59,024 nt of DNA from NCBI GenBank assembly GCA_002337545.1, contig DDGE01000038.1, positions 1 through 59,024 of the forward strand, written 5' to 3'. The notes beneath the pieces were generated by a model. It was given only the letters and a program-made list of their open reading frames with translations, did no database searches and was not told the origin of the DNA. Shown here in pieces: positions 52,744-59,024 of this stretch (the stretch's first letter is position 1; each line of letters begins with the position of its first letter). The DNA is from Phycisphaerales bacterium UBA1910. GTDB taxonomy: Bacteria > Planctomycetota > Phycisphaerae > Phycisphaerales > UBA1924. A program made the position numbers and the translations under genes.

Positions 52744-54549
52744 TCAGGCCTCCACCTCAAGCTTGTCGCTCTTGCTCTTGGCCTGACAGGCGAGGATGAC
52801 GCCGGCTTGTCGGTCCGCGTCATCAAGCGCGTCCTCCACGTCCATCGTGACCTCGCCCTTGAGAAGCTTTACTCTGCAGCTCCCGCAGGTCCCCGCACGA
52901 CAGGAGTTATCGATGTCGACCCCGGCGTCATCCGCCGCCTCAAGCACTGTGGATGTCGGCGGAAGAGGGACTGTTTTTCCGGACACGGTGAAACGCACGG
53001 TCGAATACGACGCCTGAGTAGCGGTGTCCGCTGCCGGAACAGCTCTCTTGGCGGGTCCGAAGGCTTCGGTCTTGATGCGTTCGGCAGGGACACCGAGTTC
53101 GCCGAGCGTGCCCTTGAGCGCTTCCATCATCGGCGGTGGGCCGCACAGATGAACGAGCTTGGAAGCGATGTCTGGCACACATTCTCGGATGAGCCCTGCC
53201 GAAAGCCGCCCGCTTGGGCCAACCCAGGCGCTGCCCCGTGCACGCGTCATCGTGGCCGTGACGTTGAGGCGTGGGTGCTTCCGCTGCAAATACTCCAGTT
53301 CATCGCGGAAGCAAAAATCGTCGGTGGTCCGGCAGCAGTGCAGGAGATAGATGTGGCCCGCCCACGCGCGGTCCGTGAGGTATCGGATCACACTCATCAT
53401 GGGAGTGATGCCGACTCCGCCGCTGACGAGGACGATGCTATCTTCACCCTCGCCGGTGAATGTGAACGTTCCCGACGGAGCACTCAGTGTGAGCTCGTCG
53501 CCATCGGCAAGCGTGTCGTGCAGCGCACGGCTTACGATGCCGTGCTCTTCACGCTTGACTGATATCTCGACGTACTCCTGGCGCGTGGGGCTCGACGCGA
53601 TCGTGTAAGACCGCTTCACGCGTCGTCCATCGTTCTCGATCTCCACGGTCATGAACTGGCCGGGGAGGTACGAGAACGGGACAGCGCCTCCCGTGGGGTT
53701 GACGAAGCGGAAGGTATTAATGTCAGGCGTCTCTCTGAACGTCGCTGCTAGACGGAGCCGCCCTTCCCAGCGTTCATTGCGGACCGACGGCTGCAACGCC
53801 GCTGTTGCGGGCGCGGGAGGAGGGGCGAGGTTCGCGGCGGATGAAGCCGACGGAGCTGACTGAGCTGATGGAGCTCCCTCAGGTTGTGCCGCGAGTTCTT
53901 GCAGCAGGTTCGTGGCTCGCCGCATCTTCATGAAGTACAGCGCGATCATGACAAGGGCGAAGCCGATCAGCACGGTCATGCCGCTCGCATGGAACCAGGA
54001 CCACCCAAACGGACCAGTCGTGGTCGAGGCCGACGCTGGCGTAGAGAGATTCAACTCGCGTTTGAACCACTCCATGGCGGCCTGGTCTGAGGGCACCCCG
54101 CTGTTCATGACACGGTGCGCAGCCAGTCCGCTATCGAATCGTGACAGGCCTTCTCGGAGCGTGTTCACGGCGTCCTGCATTGCCTCGAAGTCCTGCGTGG
54201 GTGACGACCGGAGCAGCGCGTCAAAGCCCTCGCTCATCAGTTCTGTACCGGCGAGCATCCGCTCGTGGCCGAGTCGCTCAAACGCGTCGCGCTGCTCGGC
54301 CGTCATGTTCGGGAGGTCCATGAGGCTCGGATAGATGTCCTTGGGCGGCGGAACACCCATCCGGCTCATCATCTCATCCATGTCGCCCATGCCCTGCATA
54401 CCGCCAGCACCGCTCGCCTCATTCGTGTCGCCCGCCGCTGACTCGGGATGATGCTGAGCGTGCTCTTCTGGTGATACTTGCGCATATGTGTGAGTACCAA
54501 TGACGGCAATGAGAAAGCACATCAGGACTAGCGTGGTTGATCGGCTCAT
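52744..54549 (-). CDS. Periplasmic Met-rich domain fused to flavin/2Fe-2S oxidoreductase
   Basis: A 601-residue fusion. A signal peptide (MSRSTTLVLMCFLIAVIGTHTYA) leads to a periplasmic region (about 24-185) that is His/Met rich (GGMQGMGDMDEMMSRMG) and helical like Spy/CpxP sensors. One membrane helix follows (about 192-212, MTVLIGFALVMIALYFMKM). The cytoplasmic part is a ferredoxin-NADP-reductase module: flavin motif RSYTIAS, NAD motif SGGVGITPMMSVI and HLCGPPPMMEAL. A C-terminal plant-type 2Fe-2S domain ends it (CRAGTCGSCRVKL ... ILACQAKS). It would take electrons from NAD(P)H to the b cytochrome. The fusion is not one I recognise. Confidence 0.9.
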   Translation of the reverse strand: MSRSTTLVLMCFLIAVIGTHTYAQVSPEEHAQHHPESAAGDTNEASGAGGMQGMGDMDEMMSRMGVPPPKDIYPSLMDLPNMTAEQRDAFERLGHERMLAGTELMSEGFDALLRSSPTQDFEAMQDAVNTLREGLSRFDSGLAAHRVMNSGVPSDQAAMEWFKRELNLSTPASASTTTGPFGWSWFHASGMTVLIGFALVMIALYFMKMRRATNLLQELAAQPEGAPSAQSAPSASSAANLAPPPAPATAALQPSVRNERWEGRLRLAATFRETPDINTFRFVNPTGGAVPFSYLPGQFMTVEIENDGRRVKRSYTIASSPTRQEYVEISVKREEHGIVSRALHDTLADGDELTLSAPSGTFTFTGEGEDSIVLVSGGVGITPMMSVIRYLTDRAWAGHIYLLHCCRTTDDFCFRDELEYLQRKHPRLNVTATMTRARGSAWVGPSGRLSAGLIRECVPDIASKLVHLCGPPPMMEALKGTLGELGVPAERIKTEAFGPAKRAVPAADTATQASYSTVRFTVSGKTVPLPPTSTVLEAADDAGVDIDNSCRAGTCGSCRVKLLKGEVTMDVEDALDDADRQAGVILACQAKSKSDKLEVEA

Positions 54550-55532
54550 GACGTACCCTCAGCGGGCTCAGTGCCAGAACACGACTCGTCGGCGGAAGTG
54601 GTATTTGCCAGCACTCTGTGAAGTGCTGCAAACGGCTTCTCATCGAGCTTGGTTCCGCGCAGAGACTCCATGGCTTGAAGCGCCTCTGACTCTGTCATCG
54701 CCTCGTGGTACGGTCTCGCCTCGGTGAGTGCTGCGAATACATCCGCAACCCGAAGCACCGCGGCGGTGGGGTCGATGTCTGAGGCAGTAAGGCCTCTGGG
54801 GTACCCCGAGCCATCCGGAGACTCGTGATGCTGGGATACCAAACGTGCGATCGCTTCCGTGCCCGGAATCTCACCGAGCATCCCAACGGCAATGTCGACA
54901 TGCTCGCGCATAGCGGCCATCTGCTCATCATCGAGCGAGCCGTGTTTGAATAGAATCGCGTCAGGGACTCCTGCCTTGCCTATGTCGTGCACCAAAGCCG
55001 CGAGATGTAACTGAGACACCTCGTTGGCTTCAACCCCGAGTTCCTCGGCAATCGCTGTAGAGAGCTCCGCCACTCGGCGAGAGTGTTGAATTGTGGCTTC
55101 GTCTCGCACGCCTACGGCGGTGAGCAATCCCGTGATGCCGTTGATCATCTCGGTACGCTGAGAGCGAGCGATGACTTCGTCGCGCTGTCGTTTGCGCATG
55201 TTCGACGACTGCACGAGATGCCCGGTGATCGCACCAACAACCGGGTACACACCAATCCACGCGTATTGATCAAGATTTGCCATCGGCGAATCACCCCATG
55301 ACCAGAGCAAGTGGCTGAGGTAAACGGCACTCGCAACAGCAGATGCGAGCAACCCTCCTTTTAGCTCGAATGCCACGGCGCAGATCAGGATGGGTATGAG
55401 GAAGAGACCTGCAAGCAGGATGTGAAGCCAGTGGAGCGCCGGCGAATGCGTATTGATCGCAAAGTGGGCAACGGTAATCCCGACAGTCCAAAAGGCTGCG
55501 CGTTGAATCTGCGATTTCTGGTGTGTCTGCAT
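54546..55532 (-). CDS. Membrane HD-GYP-type phosphodiesterase
   Basis: About 328 residues. Four or five N-terminal membrane helices (about residues 12-115) form a sensor domain. The HD-GYP domain has the metal site ALVHDIGKAGVPDAIL and HHESPDGSGYPRGL, close to the HHExxDGxGYP consensus, so cyclic-di-GMP hydrolysis is likely. The ATG at 55532 is preceded by AAGGGG; an upstream frame is rejected. It overlaps the reductase gene by four bases, so its output may respond to the same metal or redox signal. The 146-base gap before it shows no gene. Confidence 0.88.
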   Translation of the reverse strand: MQTHQKSQIQRAAFWTVGITVAHFAINTHSPALHWLHILLAGLFLIPILICAVAFELKGGLLASAVASAVYLSHLLWSWGDSPMANLDQYAWIGVYPVVGAITGHLVQSSNMRKRQRDEVIARSQRTEMINGITGLLTAVGVRDEATIQHSRRVAELSTAIAEELGVEANEVSQLHLAALVHDIGKAGVPDAILFKHGSLDDEQMAAMREHVDIAVGMLGEIPGTEAIARLVSQHHESPDGSGYPRGLTASDIDPTAAVLRVADVFAALTEARPYHEAMTESEALQAMESLRGTKLDEKPFAALHRVLANTTSADESCSGTEPAEGTS

Positions 55533-55678
55533 GCTGCCCCTTCGTTCGCGCGTTTCTGGCCGTCGCTTTGCTGGTAGATGGTGCCCAGCCGAACCGAGCT
55601 CGCCTCGACGCACAACGAGGGCATGAGATGCCCCGCTGTGCGTCGGTGCGCTTGGCATGGCCGGATAGGTGCAGACCA

Positions 55679-55987
55679 TTAGCTCTCCGCGTTGACTTCG
55701 AGCACGCGGTTCATCGTGCCGAACTCGTTGGGAGCGCAGCCCTCACAGCCGTTGTACGGGCGATCGCAATCGGCCTCACAGCACCACGCGCCGTCAACAA
55801 CGAACTTGTACTCGTAGCGGCCCGGTGGGAGGTCAATCTCGATCTCCCACCAACCCTGCCTGTCGCGCGTCATTGCATGTGTGGTCGTGCTCCATTCGTT
55901 GAACGAGCCGGCGACAAATACTTCGCTCGCGTCAGGGGCAGCGAGTGTGATGCGTGAGACGGTGGTCTGGGTTGCTTGCTTGGGCAT
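55679..55987 (-). CDS. CBM48/AMPK glycogen-binding-like domain protein
   Basis: A 102-residue single-domain protein. The early-set beta fold of AMPK-beta/isoamylase N-domains is visible: ASEVFVAGSFNEWSTTTHAM, GWWEIEIDLPPGRYEYKFVV and FGTMNRVLEV. The loop between contains CCEADCDRPYNGCEGC, four or more extra cysteines not usual for sugar binding, so metal or thiol binding may replace the glycan role. It begins at the ATG with AAGGAG seven bases upstream. No glycogen gene is near. Confidence 0.8.
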   Translation of the reverse strand: MPKQATQTTVSRITLAAPDASEVFVAGSFNEWSTTTHAMTRDRQGWWEIEIDLPPGRYEYKFVVDGAWCCEADCDRPYNGCEGCAPNEFGTMNRVLEVNAES

Positions 55988-56012
55988 TGTCATGCTCCTT
56001 TCAGTAATGGTG

Positions 56013-56840
56013 TCATTCGTCCTTGCTCTGGGCAGCCATGTCCACGGGGCGGGTCCCAGCGAGGGTTTGCCGTTGCTCAACAGTCAGAATCTGGGCAGCC
56101 TCGCCCACCGCTCTGATAAACGCGAGACGCTTCTCGGCACGCAGCGCTTCGATGGCGCGGATCTCGGTCTCAACGCGATTGATGTCAGGGGTGGACGCGG
56201 CCGTCAGTGACCACAGCACTTCTTCGAGCCCCTCGATTCGGCGGTCGTAATCCGACTGGGCGAGGAGGATATCCTGCTTCTTTTCGTTCAGACGAGTTTG
56301 CTGTTCGAGCGTCAGATCGATGTGCTCGTTGTGGTCGAGGAAGAAGCCGGTGGCACCGATATGGTAGATGTGCGATGCGCCAGGAAAGCCCGGAAGGTCA
56401 GAGCGCACTTCCATCGCATCGGTGTTGCCGTCGACATCTTTTGCCTTCGGACCCATGCCCATCATGCCACCCATGCCTCCCATGGAGTTGGTATCGGAGG
56501 GCCCCATTTCTCCCATGGCGTTCATGCCCATCTGACGCTTACCACCCATGTCGCCCATGCCACGCATCGCGTTCTGCTTCTTGGAGGTGTGCGCGGGCAC
56601 GCCGTCCGAAGTCGATGAAACCGGTCGGTGATCGAGCTGTAGCGAGGCTTCAAGCTGGGCGACCTGAGCACGGAGTGCTGCGAGCTCTTTCACGATGTCA
56701 TCGTTTCCGCTGATTTCTTGCGTTTCGTGTTTAGTGTGCTCCTCATCTCCGTGGTTCTGTGCGATTGCCGGAGTTGCGAACATGGTGGCCGCGAACAGCA
56801 GCGGAATGAGGAAGGATATTTGTGTCTGAAAGTTTTTCAT
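56013..56840 (-). CDS. Spy/CpxP-like periplasmic metal-binding protein
   Basis: A 275-residue protein with a signal peptide (MKNFQTQISFLIPLLFAATM to TPAIAQ). The N-terminal 130 residues include a coiled coil (VKELAALRAQVAQLEASL) and a Met/Gly-rich region (MRGMGDMGGKRQMGMNAMGE) likely to bind copper or silver by Met thioethers. The C-terminal half is a Spy/CpxP/CnrX-type helical hairpin with LTLEQQTRLNEKKQDIL. These proteins chaperone or sense metals in the periplasm. CAAGGAG precedes the ATG. It is the first gene of the minus-strand operon, under the Rrf2/Spy promoter. Confidence 0.88.
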   Translation of the reverse strand: MKNFQTQISFLIPLLFAATMFATPAIAQNHGDEEHTKHETQEISGNDDIVKELAALRAQVAQLEASLQLDHRPVSSTSDGVPAHTSKKQNAMRGMGDMGGKRQMGMNAMGEMGPSDTNSMGGMGGMMGMGPKAKDVDGNTDAMEVRSDLPGFPGASHIYHIGATGFFLDHNEHIDLTLEQQTRLNEKKQDILLAQSDYDRRIEGLEEVLWSLTAASTPDINRVETEIRAIEALRAEKRLAFIRAVGEAAQILTVEQRQTLAGTRPVDMAAQSKDE

Positions 56841-56908
56841 GATTCAGCTCCTTGTCAGGGGTAAACACGCCAACCGTCCTCGTGGCCTCTGAATGCCACG
56901 GCGGCCAA

Positions 56909-56938
56909 TTGACACACTAAAGATGCATATACTATCTT
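56909..56938 (+). promoter_or_regulatory. Promoter of the Rrf2 gene
   Basis: TTGACA (56909-56914) and TATCTT (56933-56938) with an 18-base spacer point to the Rrf2 gene. The -10 overlaps the palindrome at 56920-56938, consistent with autoregulation. Confidence 0.55.
56920..56938. promoter_or_regulatory. Putative Rrf2 operator
   Basis: AAGATGCATATACTATCTT has inverted ends AAGAT/ATCTT with a 9-base middle. AAGATGCAT is the half-site seen for NsrR, an Rrf2 family member. It covers the -10 elements of both divergent promoters. Confidence 0.55.
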
Positions 56939-56957
56939 CTTTGAATGTATTGGGCAA
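56929..56957 (-). promoter_or_regulatory. Promoter of the metal operon (Spy-like gene)
   Basis: On the minus strand TTGCCC (56957-56952) and TAGTAT (56934-56929) are separated by 17 bases and point to the Spy-like gene and the downstream operon. The -10 is inside the palindrome shared with the Rrf2 promoter. Confidence 0.5.
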
Positions 56958-57057
56958 CCGTGCTTTATCACTTGCCTGCGTGCTCACGCCTCCGATTGCC
57001 CATATCCTTCGAAGACGTTGATGAACAAAGTGGCCGCAATGGTCTCGAAAGGTCTGG

Positions 57058-57513
57058 ATGATTTCACGGCAGGTAGCAATGGCGGCGGTTTGCATGGGGC
57101 TCATCGGTCGCGATGGGTCTGACGAGTGCATGCAGATTCCCGAGCTTGTTGAGCTGACCGGGATTTCGCGGCCAACTCTTGGCAAGGTCGTCAATGCACT
57201 AGCCCGGAAGAAACTCGTGAAGACCCAGCGTGGTGTCGGCGGCGGGGTGCGATTAGTCCGTTCTGTCGAGCAGGTCTCCCTGTACGACCTGTGCGTGGCC
57301 TTTGACGACCCGGTGATCGAGTGCCAATGTTCTTTCGGTTTCGGCCACTGCGCCGAAGAGGGCCCGTGCCCCCCCGGATGCCTATGCGTCGCGCAGCAGT
57401 CGAAGCAGTTGGAGTACCTCAAGAACACGAGCGTGTTTGATGTCGCTGAAATGATGTTGCCGAGGCTCAAGAAGGCTGCTCGGTCAGCGAAGCGAGCGAG
57501 GCAGAATCGCTGA
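57058..57513 (+). CDS. Rrf2-family transcriptional regulator
   Basis: A 151-residue winged-helix regulator. The N-terminal HTH ends in IPELVELTGISRPTLGKVVN and the wing is KTQRGVGGGVRLVRSVEQVS, both typical. The C-terminal cluster contains six cysteines between about residues 94 and 115: ECQCSF, GHCAEEGPC and PPGCLC. The spacing C-X6-C-X5-C matches the Fe-S sites of NsrR/IscR, so it may sense NO, redox or metal through an iron-sulfur cluster. AAAGG precedes the ATG. It is divergent from the metal operon and probably represses it and itself. Confidence 0.9.
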   Translation: MISRQVAMAAVCMGLIGRDGSDECMQIPELVELTGISRPTLGKVVNALARKKLVKTQRGVGGGVRLVRSVEQVSLYDLCVAFDDPVIECQCSFGFGHCAEEGPCPPGCLCVAQQSKQLEYLKNTSVFDVAEMMLPRLKKAARSAKRARQNR

Positions 57514-57574
57514 GCCTGATCCCTGCCCAAGTCGCCTGGGGATGCCCGCATTCCGGTTTCGGCTGGTTCTCGCA

Positions 57575-58468
57575 TCATGGTAGCAGATACTCCCATCCAT
57601 AGACAAGCGAACCGCCGAAATGACCCGCGACTCCAACCAAAGCGGCAGACACCAGCAACGCAGCCGTAGCGAATCGGCTCATCCTCTTGCGTCTCGCGCG
57701 TTGTTCAACGGCGAACCACGCGATGCCTGCAGCAACCGCGACCGAGATCCCCAGTGCGCGGTGCCACCAGAACACCCACGACAACGTGCCCGAGTAATCG
57801 CTCGCAGACCCATGAAGCAAACCAAGCAGCACTGCCGCGACGGCCGAAAGCGCTCCTACTGCTGTGAGCAGTCGAATGACCCCCTCGTTCCTCAATTGCT
57901 CGCGGGCGAGTCCTACAACCTCGACAAGCGCCCCGAGGAGCAGGAACGCGATCGGGAAATGGATGACTACGACGTGGAGTCGACCGAGCATCGCTGTGAG
58001 TGACACGCCATGGTCTGTAGCGTGGTCGTGGTTCTCTTCGGGCGACTCACCGTCGTGATCGTGGCCACCATCAGTCGCGCCGAGCCGGTCCGCGTCTGGT
58101 TGCCCGGCGACAGCAGCATCCTCAGGATGATCGTGATCATGCCCCTCCGCTTCGGGCTTGCTCTTGTCCTCCGGCATTGCCACAGGCATGACCCTCGCCA
58201 ACGACTCAGTAAGAGCCTCCGGATTCTGTTTGAATCGGAGCACGCAACGCCGACAGCAGAAATACACACGCGTGCCATCATGGTCAGTGAAAAAGCTTGG
58301 ATCGACCGCCTCATCCGGCGTCACCGGACACAGGGTATTGGCCAACCCCGTCTCTCCCCCCGTTCCGTCCGGGGAGGAGATCTGGGCCGCCAATACTGAG
58401 GCATCCACAATGAACACCAGCAACAGGAGCAGCGGTACCAAGAAACGTCGACGGTTTATGGTGTCCAT
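57575..58468 (-). CDS. YHS-like domain fused to DUF2231 membrane domain
   Basis: A 297-residue protein. After a signal peptide (MDTINRRRFLVPLLLLLVFI, cleavage near LAAQ) a YHS-like metal-binding domain has NTLCPVTPDEAVDPSFF and RVYFCCRRCVLRFKQNPEAL. A His/Asp/Glu-rich linker (GHDHDHPEDAA, GGHDHDGESPEENHDH) follows, then a DUF2231 four-helix domain starting RLHVVVIHFPIAFLLLGA and ending GHFGGSLVYGWEYL. The architecture suggests metal capture in the periplasm followed by transfer or electron transfer in the membrane. It converges with the Rrf2 gene with a 61-base gap. Confidence 0.87.
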   Translation of the reverse strand: MDTINRRRFLVPLLLLLVFIVDASVLAAQISSPDGTGGETGLANTLCPVTPDEAVDPSFFTDHDGTRVYFCCRRCVLRFKQNPEALTESLARVMPVAMPEDKSKPEAEGHDHDHPEDAAVAGQPDADRLGATDGGHDHDGESPEENHDHATDHGVSLTAMLGRLHVVVIHFPIAFLLLGALVEVVGLAREQLRNEGVIRLLTAVGALSAVAAVLLGLLHGSASDYSGTLSWVFWWHRALGISVAVAAGIAWFAVEQRARRKRMSRFATAALLVSAALVGVAGHFGGSLVYGWEYLLP

Positions 58469-58485
58469 GCGTATTTTTCCTCGTG

Positions 58486-59024
58486 TTAGCTGTCGCTGTG
58501 ACCGTGACTGCCATCGCTGTGATTCTCATGACCCTCCCGACCGTGGTCAATATCCATCTGTTCTTTCTCGACCGAGAGATTACCCCGCGCGTCGAGGATG
58601 GACTTCCACGCCTTATCGAGTTGTGCGAGGTACTGTGCTGGATTCTCGATCACCTTGGGTTGGCACATTGCACAACAGAACCGGATCAGGCGGCCCGCAA
58701 GGACGATCTCGGAGGGCTCACCCATAGACCCGAGCTTGCCCCCGATCATGCACTTATCGAGTGGGTAGTCCGCCCTCTGAGCATCGGCGGCGGCCCTATC
58801 AATCTCGGCGATGTACGCGCCCGGGTCTTTTTTAAACTCCTTGACGCAGGACCTGCAGCAGAGGCGTACGAGCCGGTTGGCGTGGATCAGGTTGATCGCA
58901 ATGTCCTCGCCATCCTCTGAGAGGGGCTCGCCTGAAATTGCGCAGGTCGTCATCGGGTAGTACGGAAGCTGATCCGCGATCATCTGCTCGTCGATCTTCT
59001 CGAAGTACTGTTCCTTGTTCTTCT
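58486..59024 (-). CDS. Tandem YHS-domain protein, 5' end missing
   Basis: The reading frame stays open to the window edge and continues in coding style before the ATG at 58983 (EQYFEKIDEQ), so the true start lies outside. Two YHS-like domains are visible: PMTTCAISGEPLS with RLVRLCCRSCVKEFKKDP, and YPLDKCMIGGKLGSMGEP with RLIRFCCAMCQPKVIENP. A His-rich tail (MDIDHGREGHENHSDGSHGH) ends it. YHS domains bind metals through cysteines. It ends 17 bases before the next gene, so the two are likely cotranscribed. Confidence 0.85.
   Translation of the reverse strand, partial: KNKEQYFEKIDEQMIADQLPYYPMTTCAISGEPLSEDGEDIAINLIHANRLVRLCCRSCVKEFKKDPGAYIAEIDRAAADAQRADYPLDKCMIGGKLGSMGEPSEIVLAGRLIRFCCAMCQPKVIENPAQYLAQLDKAWKSILDARGNLSVEKEQMDIDHGREGHENHSDGSHGHSDS

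Noticed and set aside
40299..59024. Mobile element with its own transposase or integrase
   Set aside because: No transposase, integrase or IS ends could be found in the block; the island idea rests only on the tRNA position and gene content.

Overview
The window looks like a chromosomal segment of a planctomycete, most likely of the Phycisphaerae type. This is inferred from gene content, not from a marker comparison: small membrane proteins ending in a CGYDL/CPECG zinc ribbon, a DUF3467 protein, an SMC with an acidic insertion in its head, a complete MoxR-Bat operon and many secreted or membrane proteins of unknown role. Genes are dense, start codons are mostly ATG with AGGAGG-like ribosome sites, and intergenic gaps are all under about 260 bases.

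From 1 to about 31 kb the window is housekeeping backbone. It opens inside a LolD/MacB-type ABC exporter (ATPase cut by the window edge, then a 918-residue permease). Then come uvrB, an ArsR-SRPBCC pair with a clear palindromic operator, a ClpP-fold/NfeD-like membrane protease, smc, gcvH, pyk, an MscS channel, an HPPD-like dioxygenase, a STAS protein followed by a globin-like protein that appears to lack the heme histidine, aspS, thiG (flanked by three palindromic repeats of one family), an SDR, a DUF2231 membrane protein, a phosphatase-M28 peptidase fusion, a PrpB-like lyase, a PH-domain protein, trigger factor and tRNA-Leu(CAA).

From 31.2 to 40.0 kb an eight-gene MoxR-Bat operon runs on the plus strand (MoxR, DUF58, a lipoprotein, BatA, BatB, a coiled-coil BatC-like protein, BatD, a BatE-like TPR protein). 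After the first junction every gene overlaps the next by 1 to 4 bases. Such operons are thought to build a periplasm-facing VWA complex driven by the MoxR AAA+ ATPase.

Directly after tRNA-Gly(CCC) at 40072-40143 the character changes. From 40.3 kb to the end the DNA is an accessory block almost wholly on the minus strand, devoted to copper or heavy-metal handling: HMA-MauE protein, APC permease, K+ channel-like protein, CopB, CopA multicopper oxidase, a CPH-type P1B ATPase, DUF2933 and DUF5676 membrane proteins, SpoIIE-type phosphatase, DUF1622, a seven-heme cytochrome c, a b-type cytochrome, a flavin/2Fe-2S reductase fused to a periplasmic Met-rich domain, HD-GYP, a CBM48-like protein, a Met-rich Spy/CpxP-like protein, a divergent Rrf2 regulator and two YHS-domain proteins, the last cut by the window end. 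The tRNA position suggests a genomic island, but no integrase is visible inside the window.

The most unusual unit is 51220-56840: reductase, b cytochrome and heptaheme c cytochrome in one tight operon with metal-binding periplasmic proteins, two signalling enzymes and the copper ATPase. I read it as a candidate transmembrane electron-transfer chain that carries electrons from NAD(P)H to the periplasm in response to metal stress. That reading is inference; the gene calls themselves are well supported.
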